Source: a virus
IMG/VR virus record: IMGVR_UViG_3300048918_000350
Coordinates: 1 to 57,647 of that record
Strand: one strand, 5' to 3'
DNA: 57,647 nt
Shown here: in pieces, positions 41,395 to 49,189 of the stretch
Layout of the letters: each line of letters starts with the position of its first letter
Numbering within the stretch: the stretch's first letter is position 1
Notes under the pieces: model-generated
The model's input: only the letters and a program-made list of their open reading frames with translations
Databases searched by the model: none
Told to the model about the DNA's origin: nothing
Position numbers and translations under genes: made by a program

Positions 41395-41582
41395 CCCGCA
41401 GCCCCGACCGCGCCTGCCACGGCAAACAGCCGCACGCCACCCGGGCAGCAGCCACAGCGGCACTGCACGCGCTAGCCCAGAACCGCCATGTGAACCCGCG
41501 TGAACTGCAGGTATACCGGTGCCCGTTTTGCGCGCAATTCCACTACGGACACCGCATTAACCAGCCGAAAGGACGGAAGTAG
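41391..41582 (+). CDS. Small zinc-finger-like protein
   Basis: 63 residues from GTG 41391 with GGAGG 7 nt upstream. The C-terminal YRCPFCAQFHYGHR is a C2H2-like motif. The N-terminal half (CHGKQPHATRAAATAALHAL) is helical with Cys/His. It resembles a widespread small actinobacterial protein. Function is unknown. Confidence 0.6.
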   Translation: MTRSPDRACHGKQPHATRAAATAALHALAQNRHVNPRELQVYRCPFCAQFHYGHRINQPKGRK

Positions 41583-41583
41583 C

Positions 41584-41907
41584 ATGAGCTACGACATCTG
41601 GCTTGAGATCGACACTGGCGGCGAATACGCCGCGCAGCTCACCGAGGCCTGGAACCCCACCTACAACCTCGCACCCATGTTCACCGAAGCCCTCGGCGAC
41701 TCCATCCGGACCCTTGACGCCAAGAATGCCGGAAGCGTCACCGCGCAGATCCAGCGAGCCATCGCCGACCTGAAGGCGAGGCCCGAGCACTACGATGCCA
41801 TGGCGCCGGCCAACGGCTGGGGCAGCCGCGACGGCGCGATCACCGTCCTCGGCTGGATCGCGGACGCCTGCGTTGCCCACCCCAAAGCCACGATCCGGGT
41901 CAGCTGA
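41584..41907 (+). CDS. Conserved hypothetical protein
   Basis: 107 residues. Begins MSYDIWLEIDTGGEYAAQL; continues WNPTYNLAPMFTEALG. I recognise this as a widely conserved small protein of actinobacteria and their phages without known function. Confidence 0.65.
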   Translation: MSYDIWLEIDTGGEYAAQLTEAWNPTYNLAPMFTEALGDSIRTLDAKNAGSVTAQIQRAIADLKARPEHYDAMAPANGWGSRDGAITVLGWIADACVAHPKATIRVS

Positions 41908-41990
41908 CTGCGCTACCAGAGCCCCGTGCCCACCCGGCCACGGGGCTGTACCATGCAAGGAGGTGTCCGCATAGCGAACGGAAGTGTCCG

Positions 41991-42341
41991 ATGCCCGAAC
42001 CCGTGGCCCAGATCGCCGCCCAGATCGCCGCGCCGGTCGTCTCCGCGCTCCTCGAGGACCTCCACGCCGCCGCCAGCAACGAAATCACCCGCCTCGAAGC
42101 CGCAGCCCCCGCACGCATCGCCGCCGCCGAACAGGACGTCCAGGACTACGTGGCCGACCTCCACGCCACCCTCCACCGCCTCGTCGCCCGCATCGGAGGC
42201 GCCCGCGCCAACGTCACCACCGCGGTGAGCCCGGGACCTACCGCCGCGGAGACCGGCACCTCTACCGCCACCTCCGCACCCACCACCGCCACCACCACGC
42301 AGGCCACGGACCCCGCCGCCGCGAAGACTAAGGCCAGCTGA
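41991..42341 (+). CDS. Helical protein with Thr-rich tail
   Basis: 116 residues. Amphipathic helices over residues 5-85 (LEDLHAAASNEITRLEAAAP, AEQDVQDYVADLHATLHRL) precede an unstructured Thr/Ala tail. AGGAGG lies nearly 30 nt upstream with other start options. Function is unknown. Confidence 0.5.
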   Translation: MPEPVAQIAAQIAAPVVSALLEDLHAAASNEITRLEAAAPARIAAAEQDVQDYVADLHATLHRLVARIGGARANVTTAVSPGPTAAETGTSTATSAPTTATTTQATDPAAAKTKAS

Positions 42342-42508
42342 TGGCCGACATCACCGAGCGCGAGCAACTCGTCCACGACGACCCCGAACTCGCCGAGCAG
42401 ATCCGCGAAGGCATCGCTCAGGCCGAACGCGGCGAAACCATCGACCTCGGCAGCTTCGCCCAGTACCTCGGCGACGACGAACCGGAGGCGACCGAATGCG
42501 CGGCCTGA
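42341..42508 (+). CDS. Small acidic protein, antitoxin-like pattern
   Basis: 55 residues, ATG overlapping the previous stop. The pattern ELAEQIREGIAQAERGETID, then LGSFAQYLGDD, recalls short antitoxin/prevent-host-death C-terminal sequences, but no toxin gene is adjacent, so the match may be chance. Its end overlaps the next gene by 13 bases. Confidence 0.5.
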   Translation: MADITEREQLVHDDPELAEQIREGIAQAERGETIDLGSFAQYLGDDEPEATECAA

Positions 42509-42945
42509 CCGCCGAGTGGTTCACCCACCACCGCAGCCGCATGGCCTGCTGGCACCACGAACGACCCGAAGAAGCCCTCGAAGACATCCGGCGCATGGAA
42601 GCCGAAATCCTCGAACTCCTCGAACAACGCAGCACCACCCCCACCAGCATCAGCATCTACACCACCCTCGAAGGAGCCCCCATGACCACGTTCGCCCCCG
42701 GCCAGACCATCACCTTCACCGCCGTCAGCGACAACGCCGAAGGCCAGCCCGTCGCCGACACCTACACCTGGTCGACCACCACCGGCACCATCGTCGACGG
42801 CGCCGACTCGACCACCGTCACCATCTCCGACGCCCCCCTCGGCGACCTCACCGTCACCGCCACCGACCCCACCGGCCTCACTGGTGAAGTCACCGTGACC
42901 GTCGCCGACCAGACCCCCGCCAGCGTCACCGTCACCGCCAGCTGA
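42496..42945 (+). CDS. Helical head fused in frame to an Ig-like domain
   Basis: 149 residues from ATG 42496. Residues 1-55 are helical (HHERPEEALEDIRRMEAEIL). Residues 63-149 are a Thr/Val-rich Ig-like domain (FAPGQTITFTAVSDN, TYTWSTTTGTIVDG). An internal ATG at 42682 has AAGGAG upstream and would make the 87-residue Ig domain alone. Either a fusion or two products from one frame. Such Ig domains often decorate virions. Confidence 0.6.
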   Translation: MRGLTAEWFTHHRSRMACWHHERPEEALEDIRRMEAEILELLEQRSTTPTSISIYTTLEGAPMTTFAPGQTITFTAVSDNAEGQPVADTYTWSTTTGTIVDGADSTTVTISDAPLGDLTVTATDPTGLTGEVTVTVADQTPASVTVTAS

Positions 42946-42946
42946 C

Positions 42947-43294
42947 ATGTACAAGCGCCCGCCGGAGACAGCCGACTGCGACATGTGCGTCGGCAACCGC
43001 CAGCTGCTCAACCAGCTGCTGGCGGACGTCGCCGCGCTCAGCGAGAAGGTGACCGAAGGACGCGCACCGGCAACCCGCCAACGCCACTACGTCATGACCC
43101 TCCAGAGTGGCGACGGCGGCGAGCCGTACATCTACGGCACCGTGAGCGGCCCGCTCTGCGGCTACACCGACGAGGACGCCGCATTCGAGACGATCCGGCG
43201 CGCAGCCTGCGAGAAATTGACCGGGCTGAGCGACCGCGAGTGGACACCCGAGAACTCCGCGGTGCTGTTCTACCGACTGGTGGAGGACGCGTGA
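42947..43294 (+). CDS. Small hypothetical protein
   Basis: 115 residues, ATG two bases past the previous stop. Begins with CDMCVGNRQLLNQLLADVAA, then a mixed alpha/beta part (YVMTLQSGDGGEPYIYGTVS). The CDMC pair suggests metal binding. Its stop overlaps the next start. Confidence 0.5.
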   Translation: MYKRPPETADCDMCVGNRQLLNQLLADVAALSEKVTEGRAPATRQRHYVMTLQSGDGGEPYIYGTVSGPLCGYTDEDAAFETIRRAACEKLTGLSDREWTPENSAVLFYRLVEDA

Positions 43295-43536
43295 AGCGCT
43301 ACTGGCTCGCGTGGTTCGTACTGACCTTCCCCGTCGGGTTCCTCGTGCCCGAGGTCATCGCGCTCGTCCGCGGCCGAGTCGACGACACGCTCTCCGGCGC
43401 GATCTGGGACCTCGAGCAGCTCACCCCAGGTCAGCCCATCGGACACTGGACCGCGTTCCACCTGCTGTTCATCGCGGTGCTCGGCGTCCTGTTCATCTGG
43501 CTGTTCTTCCACTTCGGCGAAGGATGGTGGCGATGA
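43291..43536 (+). CDS. Small two-helix membrane protein
   Basis: 81 residues from GTG 43291. Two hydrophobic helices (YWLAWFVLTFPVGFLVPEVI and HLLFIAVLGVLFIWLFF) flank an acidic loop. It sits just before the terminase genes. An inner-membrane role in defence or DNA injection is possible. No family is known. Confidence 0.55.
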   Translation: MKRYWLAWFVLTFPVGFLVPEVIALVRGRVDDTLSGAIWDLEQLTPGQPIGHWTAFHLLFIAVLGVLFIWLFFHFGEGWWR

Positions 43537-43595
43537 ACGCCCCGACCCGACCCGCACGCCATGACTGGGGTGCACGTCATGACGAAGGCGATTAG
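43533..43595 (+). CDS. Possible 20-residue peptide gene
   Basis: ATG 43533 overlaps the previous stop and encodes 20 residues ending inside the terminase small-subunit start region. It may serve translational coupling only. Confidence 0.2.
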   Translation: MNAPTRPARHDWGARHDEGD

Positions 43596-44148
43596 CGGCG
43601 GCCAGCAGTGCGGCGGCCGCAAGCGTCAGGGAACCGGCCTGTGCGCGAAGCCGGCCGGGTGGGGAACGAACCACCCGGGGTTCGGCTCATGCAAGCTCCA
43701 TGGCGGCTCTACACCCAACGCAGCGAAGGCCGCGGCTGAAGCCGAAGGCGTGTACCTACTGGGGAAGTTCGTCGGCGAGCGCAAGCCGGTGGACGACCCG
43801 TTCGCGGAGCTGCGCCGCATCGGCGCGCTCGCGCTCGCGTGGATGGAAGCCTGCCAGGACACCATCAAAGATCTGAAGAGCTTCCGGTACGAGGACGCCA
43901 AGGGCGCGGAGCAGCTGCGCAGCGAGATCCCGATGTTTGAGCGGTCCATGGACCATGCGGCCACGCTGCTCGCCACGATCGCGAAGCTCGGGCTCGACGA
44001 ACGCGAGGTCGCCGTCTCTGAGGCGAAGGCCACGATGATGCTGCGCGCCCTGGAAGCCGGCCTGGCCGAGAACGGCATCAGCGGGCCGCAGGCGACCGCG
44101 GTCCGGCAGGCCACGAGCCGCCACCTGAGGATCGTCAAGGAGGCCTGA
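43579..44148 (+). CDS. Terminase small subunit (probable)
   Basis: 189 residues from ATG 43579; ATG 43561 in frame is an alternative. The N-terminal zinc motif (CGGRKRQGTGLCAKPAGWG then GSCKLHGGSTPN) is characteristic of actinophage terminase small or packaging regulators. The helical remainder (AKATMMLRALEAGLAENGI) suits an oligomeric DNA-recognition protein. It directly precedes terL, which supports the call. Confidence 0.75.
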   Translation: MTKAISGGQQCGGRKRQGTGLCAKPAGWGTNHPGFGSCKLHGGSTPNAAKAAAEAEGVYLLGKFVGERKPVDDPFAELRRIGALALAWMEACQDTIKDLKSFRYEDAKGAEQLRSEIPMFERSMDHAATLLATIAKLGLDEREVAVSEAKATMMLRALEAGLAENGISGPQATAVRQATSRHLRIVKEA

Positions 44149-44151
44149 GCC

Positions 44152-45576
44152 GTGCTCGACGAGCTGGACATGCTCGCCGAGCGGCTCGGCGGGAAAGCCT
44201 CCGGTTACCCGACGCCGGGGCATCTCGCCCGCGCGCTCGAGCCGCGCACCGTGCAGACCACGGCGCTCGACGTCCTCGACAGCGCACTGGTGGACACGAT
44301 CGACGGCCACCCGCGCCTGATCTTCACGATGCCGCCGCAGGAGGGCAAGAGCCAGCGCGTCTCCCGCTGGTACACGCTGTGGCTGCTGCTCGGAAACCCC
44401 GACCTGCGCGGCGGCATCGTTTCCTACTCCGACGCCCTGGCCCGCCGGTGGGGCCGCACCGTCCGCAACGACATCCGCGACCATCCCGAACTCGAGCTGA
44501 CCGTGCGCGGCGATACCGCGGCCGCGAACGAATGGCAGCTCGACGGCCACGACGGCGGCCTGATCACCGTGGGTATCGGCGGGTCGCTCACCGGCCGGCC
44601 GCTCGACTTCGCCATCGTGGACGACCCGTTCAAGGGCCGCAAGGAAGCCCAGTCCGAGGTGCAGCGCGCCACGGTCACCGACTTCTGGAAGTCGTCCCTG
44701 TCCACCCGCATGTCCGAGGGCGCGCCCGTCGTGGTGATTCAGACGCGCTGGCACCAGGGCGACCTGGCCGGCTACCTCCTCGCCGAGGACCCGGACGAGT
44801 GGCGGCACATCAACATCCCGGCGCTGGCCGACCACAGCCCCGAGAAGGGCGAGACGGACGTGCTCGGCCGCGCACCCGGTCAGTGGATGCCCTCGGCGCG
44901 CGGCCGCACCGCGGAGGGCTGGCGCCGCCGCCAGAAGGACGCGGGCGCGTACGACTTCGCAGCCCTCTATCAGGGTCGCCCGTCGCCCGGCGAGGGCGGC
45001 GTCATCAAGCGCGACTGGTGGCGCTACTACACCGGCCAGCGCGCCGTACGGCGGGCAGACGGCACCTGGCACGCCCCGGGCGCCTCCGAGGTGCTGCAGT
45101 CCTGGGACCTGACATTCAAGGACACGAAGGGCTCGGACTGGGTCGTCGGCCAGGTGTGGGCCAAGTCCGGTCCGAAAGCATGGCTGCTCGACGAGGTCCG
45201 GGCCCGCGCCGGATTCCCGGAGACGTGCCGGCTGATCCGGGCGACTTCGGCGAAGTGGCCGCAGGCGTCCCGGAAACTGATCGAGGACAAAGCGAATGGC
45301 CCGGCGGTCATCGCGCAGCTGCGCACGGAGATCGGCGGCATCGTGCCGGTCACCCCGGTCGACTCGAAGGAAGCCCGCGTGCACGCGGTCTCCCCGTTCA
45401 TCGAAGCCGGGGACGTCGAACTGCCCGACCCCAGCATCGCGCCGTGGATCGGGGAGTTCGTGGAGGAGTGCAGCGCGTTCCCGAACGGCGCCCACGATGA
45501 CCGGGTCGACACGATGTCGCAGGCGTTGCATCAGTTCTTCCTCGGGCCGAAGCCAGGGATCAGGGTCCTGCGCTAG
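44152..45576 (+). CDS. terL: Terminase large subunit
   Basis: 474 residues from GTG 44152. Walker A-like PPQEGKS (residues 61-67), Walker B LDFAIVDD (151-158) and the RNase-H-like nuclease motifs SWDLTFKD and HDDRVDTMSQAL are present in order. It is the packaging motor and headful or cos nuclease. It ends four bases inside a convergent - gene. Size fits the short Terminase_6 group. Confidence 0.93.
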   Translation: MLDELDMLAERLGGKASGYPTPGHLARALEPRTVQTTALDVLDSALVDTIDGHPRLIFTMPPQEGKSQRVSRWYTLWLLLGNPDLRGGIVSYSDALARRWGRTVRNDIRDHPELELTVRGDTAAANEWQLDGHDGGLITVGIGGSLTGRPLDFAIVDDPFKGRKEAQSEVQRATVTDFWKSSLSTRMSEGAPVVVIQTRWHQGDLAGYLLAEDPDEWRHINIPALADHSPEKGETDVLGRAPGQWMPSARGRTAEGWRRRQKDAGAYDFAALYQGRPSPGEGGVIKRDWWRYYTGQRAVRRADGTWHAPGASEVLQSWDLTFKDTKGSDWVVGQVWAKSGPKAWLLDEVRARAGFPETCRLIRATSAKWPQASRKLIEDKANGPAVIAQLRTEIGGIVPVTPVDSKEARVHAVSPFIEAGDVELPDPSIAPWIGEFVEECSAFPNGAHDDRVDTMSQALHQFFLGPKPGIRVLR

Positions 45577-45752
45577 TGCTGCTGTAGCACGCACACCAAG
45601 AACATGAGCGCGGCGGCGACACGGATCGCGGTGCCGATCCACCGCCAGTGCCGGGCGGCTAGCAGGTCGCGCCAGACGGGGACGGCCGGGTCGGCCTCGT
45701 AGGCCCGTAGCGGCTGCCCGGTGGCGGCGTTGGGGCCGGTGATGGTCGCCAT
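45573..45752 (-). CDS. Small membrane protein in the accessory island
   Basis: 59 residues on the - strand, ATG 45752 overlapping the upstream stop. Residues 37-57 (WRWIGTAIRVAAALMFLVCV) form a transmembrane helix. Its stop overlaps the terL stop. Co-transcribed with the HTH gene. Function is unknown. Confidence 0.6.
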   Translation of the reverse strand: MATITGPNAATGQPLRAYEADPAVPVWRDLLAARHWRWIGTAIRVAAALMFLVCVLQQH

Positions 45753-46324
45753 TAGGCCACCAGCCCGAACAGGCCGCGCGTGCGGGCGTAAGCGGCGGCT
45801 CCGGCGTGCAGGTCGCGGATGTCGGCGTACCGGGCGACGTGCCAGACGCGGCCGCGCAAGATGACCCGACCGCCGTGCGCGTCGGGCTCGGTGCCGTGGT
45901 TGCTGCGGTAGGTGGCCGCGATCTTCCGGCCCGCTGCGGACTCGTACTTGCCCACGAACTCAGGGTCGCAGCCGATACCGACAAGGTAGTCGCGTACCAG
46001 GATGTGGCCGGTGTTCGCGGCGGCGATCAGGGCGCGCTGCTGGTGGCCGATGACGCGGGTGCCGTACTCGCGGGAGGTGGCGCGGGCCAGCGCGCGGGCC
46101 TCGCAGCGGCGCAGCGCCCGGCCGGTCAGCCGACGGACGCACTCGCCGCGAGCGGGCCGGTCCGACGCCGGGCAGACGACCCGGGCCACGGCCGACGGCG
46201 CGATCACCCAGCGGCCGTGGCGCTTCGACGCGGCCAGTTGGCCGGTGCGGCACCAGGCGCGGACCGTACGGACGGTGACGTGGGCGGTGGTGGCGGCTTC
46301 GGTGGCGGTGAGCGTGCTGGTCAT
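45752..46324 (-). CDS. Helix-turn-helix (AlpA/excisionase-like) regulator
   Basis: 190 residues, ATG 46324 after GAGGGAGA. An N-terminal winged helix (TATEAATTAHVTVRTVRAWC, then GQLAASKRHGRWVIAPSAV) resembles AlpA/Xis-type domains. The longer C-terminal part (about 70-190) is unknown, with Cys and Arg-rich helices. It is divergent from an RHH gene with three shared operators, so it probably controls the island. Confidence 0.65.
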   Translation of the reverse strand: MTSTLTATEAATTAHVTVRTVRAWCRTGQLAASKRHGRWVIAPSAVARVVCPASDRPARGECVRRLTGRALRRCEARALARATSREYGTRVIGHQQRALIAAANTGHILVRDYLVGIGCDPEFVGKYESAAGRKIAATYRSNHGTEPDAHGGRVILRGRVWHVARYADIRDLHAGAAAYARTRGLFGLVA

Positions 46325-46345
46325 TGGCGTCTCCCTCGCCTTGTT

Positions 46346-46412
46346 CTGTAAGTACAGAGTACTGCCGCTGTAAGTACAGCACAAGGGGGATCCGCTACCG
46401 AATCGTACTTAC
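46346..46412. promoter_or_regulatory. Three GTAAGTAC operators in divergent promoter
   Basis: CTGTAAGTACAG occurs at 46346-46357 and 46368-46379 (22 bp apart, two turns). An inverted core GTACTTAC lies at 46405-46412. They sit between the HTH gene (leftward) and the RHH gene (rightward) and are unlike the operators elsewhere in the window. Confidence 0.7.
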
Positions 46413-46429
46413 ATGTGGGAGACTGGAGC

Positions 46430-46612
46430 ATGACCAAGCAACCCGCCGGCCCCACCCCCGTTCGCAACGTCAGAGTTTCTGACGACGTGTGGGAAACCGC
46501 CTTGGCCAACGCGCGCGCCGAAGGCAAGACCATCACCGAGGTCATCATCGGCTGCCTCAAGCGCTACAACGCTGCCACCGCTCGCCGCCAATCCAAGGAG
46601 TCCGACGAATGA
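46430..46612 (+). CDS. Ribbon-helix-helix DNA-binding protein
   Basis: 60 residues from ATG 46430. PVRNVRVSDDVWETALANAR then GKTITEVIIGCLKRY matches the Arc/CopG/ParD-type RHH fold. It is the first rightward island gene, overlapping the next start. It likely binds the GTAAGTAC sites together with or against the HTH protein. Confidence 0.75.
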   Translation: MTKQPAGPTPVRNVRVSDDVWETALANARAEGKTITEVIIGCLKRYNAATARRQSKESDE

Positions 46613-47148
46613 TCCCCATGCGCGTAGCCGCCATCAACGGCCTCGTCCTGACCTACGACGTGGACGACGTCGAAGACGTGAAGATCAGCACCCCGAACGA
46701 CGCCATCGAAACCACGCAGCCCGACGACACCGCACGGCACTGGAAGCTTGGCAAGTCCCACCTGGACCTGCACATCGACTTCAAGGAGGGAACGCGGGCA
46801 CGCTGGGTCGATCAGGCCACTGCCGCGCTCCCGGACCTCCGCCGTGGCGGCGAGACGCTGCGGGCCGCGCTCGACGCCGAGGGCATCCCGGCCGACGTCG
46901 CCTCACGGATCTGGAACCGGTTCTTCTACGGCCAGCCATGGGGCCTCGACATGCCGCCGATGACGCCGGAACAGGCCGACGCGTGGAAGGAGCAGGAACT
47001 GGCCGCACAGACGTCTCCGGACGGACAGTCGCCTGTCGAGCAATTCGCGGCCGCCATGGACTCGGTCATGCTGGCCTCGGCCCGGCGCCACTTCGGCGAC
47101 AAGATGGCCGACCGCATGAAGGAGCGGATGGGGATGGAGGGAAAGTGA
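46609..47148 (+). CDS. Hypothetical island protein
   Basis: 179 residues, ATG overlapping the RHH stop with AAGGAG upstream. Mixed alpha/beta (VAAINGLVLTYDVDDVEDVK) with a Trp/Arg segment (ASRIWNRFFYGQPWGLDMPP) and a helical Met-rich end. No family was recognised. Confidence 0.55.
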   Translation: MIPMRVAAINGLVLTYDVDDVEDVKISTPNDAIETTQPDDTARHWKLGKSHLDLHIDFKEGTRARWVDQATAALPDLRRGGETLRAALDAEGIPADVASRIWNRFFYGQPWGLDMPPMTPEQADAWKEQELAAQTSPDGQSPVEQFAAAMDSVMLASARRHFGDKMADRMKERMGMEGK

Positions 47149-47149
47149 C

Positions 47150-47317
47150 GTGACCACTGCCCTGATCGTGATCCTGTTCATCTGCCTGGCGCTGATCCTG
47201 GTGTGCATCGCGGGGGCCTGGTACGAAGCCCTGCGCGGACCCGACCACTACGTCAACGGTGTCAAGCACAAGGGACTGACGTGGGAGTGCGCCAAGTGCA
47301 AGCGTGGAGAGGCCTGA
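47150..47317 (+). CDS. Small membrane protein with CxxC end
   Basis: 55 residues from GTG 47150. An N-terminal transmembrane helix (ALIVILFICLALILVCIAGA) and a C-terminal WECAKCKRG zinc-type pair. Part of the rightward island operon. Function is unknown. Confidence 0.55.
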   Translation: MTTALIVILFICLALILVCIAGAWYEALRGPDHYVNGVKHKGLTWECAKCKRGEA

Positions 47318-47318
47318 C

Positions 47319-47468
47319 GTGAACATCGCCGGCATCGTCATCGTGGCCGTCGTTGCCGCCGCCGCCATCGGCGTCAACGTCCTCGGATACAGCACGTGGC
47401 GGCTCCAGCGGAAGGTGTTCCGCGAGGAGCGCGAGCGCTGGCGGCGTGAGGGCGGCTACCGTGGCTGA
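47319..47468 (+). CDS. Small membrane protein with basic tail
   Basis: 49 residues from GTG 47319. A transmembrane helix (AGIVIVAVVAAAAIGVNVLG) is followed by a strongly basic/acidic helix (RKVFREERERWRREGG). It overlaps the next gene by 8 bases. Confidence 0.5.
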   Translation: MNIAGIVIVAVVAAAAIGVNVLGYSTWRLQRKVFREERERWRREGGYRG

Positions 47469-47994
47469 CGTGGACATCGCCGAGTTCCTGACCGTCCAGC
47501 TGGACGCCGATGAGCTGTGGGCGCGCGAGGCCAGCCGGCGCGGCGACAACCCGGTGCCAGACGGCGGCGTCCACTGGCAGTGGGTGACCGACGATGACGA
47601 GGTAGTCGAGCTCGACACGAACACCATGGAGTACGTGGACGAGGGCTACCGCATCAGCCTGCGCAGCCGCGAGGAGTTCCCCACCAGCTACGGCAGGACG
47701 CTGCCACAGTTCGCGATCAGCGCCGCCGAGGAAGTGCAGATCGCGGTCGGCGGCCACATCGTGCGCCACAGTCCGGCCCGCGTGCTCGCCGACATCGCGG
47801 CCAAGCGGCGGATCGTCGAGGAGTACCACGCCGCACGCGAGAACTGGCGCCACGGCGCGGGCACGATGGGCACGACCGAGGAGATCGCCCGGGCCACCGA
47901 ACGCAGAGACGTCCTGGAGTTCGCCGTACGGCTGCTCGCCGCCCCGTACGCCGACCGTCCCGGCTACAACGACGCCTGGAGGATCAATGGCTAA
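47461..47994 (+). CDS. DUF6221-like hypothetical protein
   Basis: 177 residues from GTG 47461. IAEFLTVQLDADELWAREAS, PVPDGGVHWQWVTDDDEVV, GGHIVRHSPARVLADIAAKR and LAAPYADRPGYNDAW fit a family common in Streptomyces and their phages (DUF6221). Its function is not known. The stop overlaps the next start. Confidence 0.7.
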   Translation: MADVDIAEFLTVQLDADELWAREASRRGDNPVPDGGVHWQWVTDDDEVVELDTNTMEYVDEGYRISLRSREEFPTSYGRTLPQFAISAAEEVQIAVGGHIVRHSPARVLADIAAKRRIVEEYHAARENWRHGAGTMGTTEEIARATERRDVLEFAVRLLAAPYADRPGYNDAWRING

Positions 47995-48181
47995 GCACGA
48001 CTGGGTTCCCGGCCGCTGGTATCGCGTGCTCCAGCCGGACGGCTCCCTATGGATGGAGACGTCGGACCGGGAAGAGGCGCAGCAGGAGGCCGAGGCCAAG
48101 GGTTGGCCCGTGTTCCAACTGTGGCGCTGCGAATCAACCAAGTGGCGCCCGGTAGAGGCTGCTGGGAGGATCGATGGTTGA
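47987..48181 (+). CDS. Stand-alone DREEA-type domain protein
   Basis: 64 residues. PGRWYRVLQPDG, LWMETSDREEA and LWRCESTKWRP closely match the C-terminal half of the protein at 39634-40020, showing intragenomic duplication or shared ancestry. Function is unknown. Confidence 0.6.
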   Translation: MAKHDWVPGRWYRVLQPDGSLWMETSDREEAQQEAEAKGWPVFQLWRCESTKWRPVEAAGRIDG

Positions 48182-48437
48182 CCGCCTTGCAGCCGTCGCC
48201 GTCGGCCCATCCCGCCACGACCCGGGCCCGATGGCCATCCGCTACGCCGCGCCCGTCTGCGAAGTTTTCGCCTACGCCCCGCCAGCCGAGCCGGACCCGG
48301 AGCGACCGTGGCGCGGATACGCGATGTACCCCGAGGACGTACTGCGCGCATTGGCGGACGAGCGCTCCCTACGCTTCCTCGCCACCCAGTTGGCGTGGCT
48401 CGGGATCGACGCATTCGCTTTCCGATCAACAACATAA
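48174..48437 (+). CDS. Small hypothetical protein
   Basis: 87 residues, ATG overlapping the previous stop. Pro/Ala-rich middle and a helical end (EDVLRALADERSLRFLATQL). Function is unknown. Confidence 0.5.
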   Translation: MVDRLAAVAVGPSRHDPGPMAIRYAAPVCEVFAYAPPAEPDPERPWRGYAMYPEDVLRALADERSLRFLATQLAWLGIDAFAFRSTT

Positions 48438-48519
48438 GAGGCAGTATGTGGATTGATCGGCTCAGGGAGGCGCCGCGGATTCCGGTACTGATCAACCGGG
48501 ATCCGCGAGACACTGGAGC

Positions 48520-48987
48520 ATGTCCGACTCGCCGTACAGCCCCCTGCCGAAGTTCGTGATCCCCGCCGATCACCCCATGCTTGATGCGTCCGGGTTCGTT
48601 GACGCCTACGCCGTCGGCTACCACGCGCTCGAGCACCCGGCCGGCCAGTCCGCGGGCGAACGAGTGGCCGCGATCCTCGACGACGCGGGCTTCGGCGACG
48701 CACTGCCCGAGCCGGGCGCCGAGATACCGCACGTGCCCGAGCGCCGCGGTGCGCTGGAGTCACTGGCCGACCTCGCCGCGCCGCTGATCGCTTCCACGAT
48801 GTACTCCATGACGATGGTCACCAAGATGGCCCACGTCATCCCACTGACGCCGGAGCTCGCCGCCGAGGTGGCCGATACGTCCGAGGCGCAGGCCGCAATG
48901 GTGCGGCTGCTCAACGGAACTGCGACACCGGAGGAGAAGGCGGCAGCCGAAGAGCGTCGAGCCGCATGGCAGGCCGCCCGCGACTAG
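48520..48987 (+). CDS. Island protein ending at an in-frame TAG
   Basis: 155 residues, TGGAG upstream. A helical protein (SEAQAAMVRLLNGTATPEEK) that stops at TAG 48985-48987. The same frame then continues, without a start, for 66 conserved-looking codons to 49188, so the gene appears to be interrupted. A possible 37-residue frame starting at ATG 48446 lies just upstream and overlaps this gene. Confidence 0.6.
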   Translation: MSDSPYSPLPKFVIPADHPMLDASGFVDAYAVGYHALEHPAGQSAGERVAAILDDAGFGDALPEPGAEIPHVPERRGALESLADLAAPLIASTMYSMTMVTKMAHVIPLTPELAAEVADTSEAQAAMVRLLNGTATPEEKAAAEERRAAWQAARD

Positions 48988-49188
48988 CGCCACGCCGAGG
49001 CCGTAGCCGACTGGGAGGCGACCCACGCCCGGTACGCCGACAATCCGGCCGTGCTCGCGGTGCTCGACATCCACCAGCCCGACGAGGATGGCCGGTTGGA
49101 GTGCCAGCATCCGTACTTCGGCTGGGAGTCCGACGCCGAGGACTGGCCGTGCAGCACCTACGTGGCGATCAGGGATGCGGTGAGCTGA
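48988..49188 (+). pseudogene. Downstream half of an amber-interrupted gene
   Basis: After TAG 48985-48987 the frame continues with ADWEATHARYADNPAVLAVL and HPYFGWESDAEDWPCSTY, ending TGA. The Cys/Trp-rich end is typical of a real protein domain. It may be produced by readthrough, or be dead sequence after a recent nonsense change or an assembly error. Confidence 0.5.
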
Positions 49189-49189
49189 C

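Noticed and set aside
42341-42508. Toxin-antitoxin pair
   Set aside because: The antitoxin-like pattern is weak and no adjacent toxin gene is recognisable.
43756-45984. 742-codon - strand frame opposite terminase genes
   Set aside because: Terminase motifs on the + strand are clear; this frame has no motifs and would cross the HTH gene.
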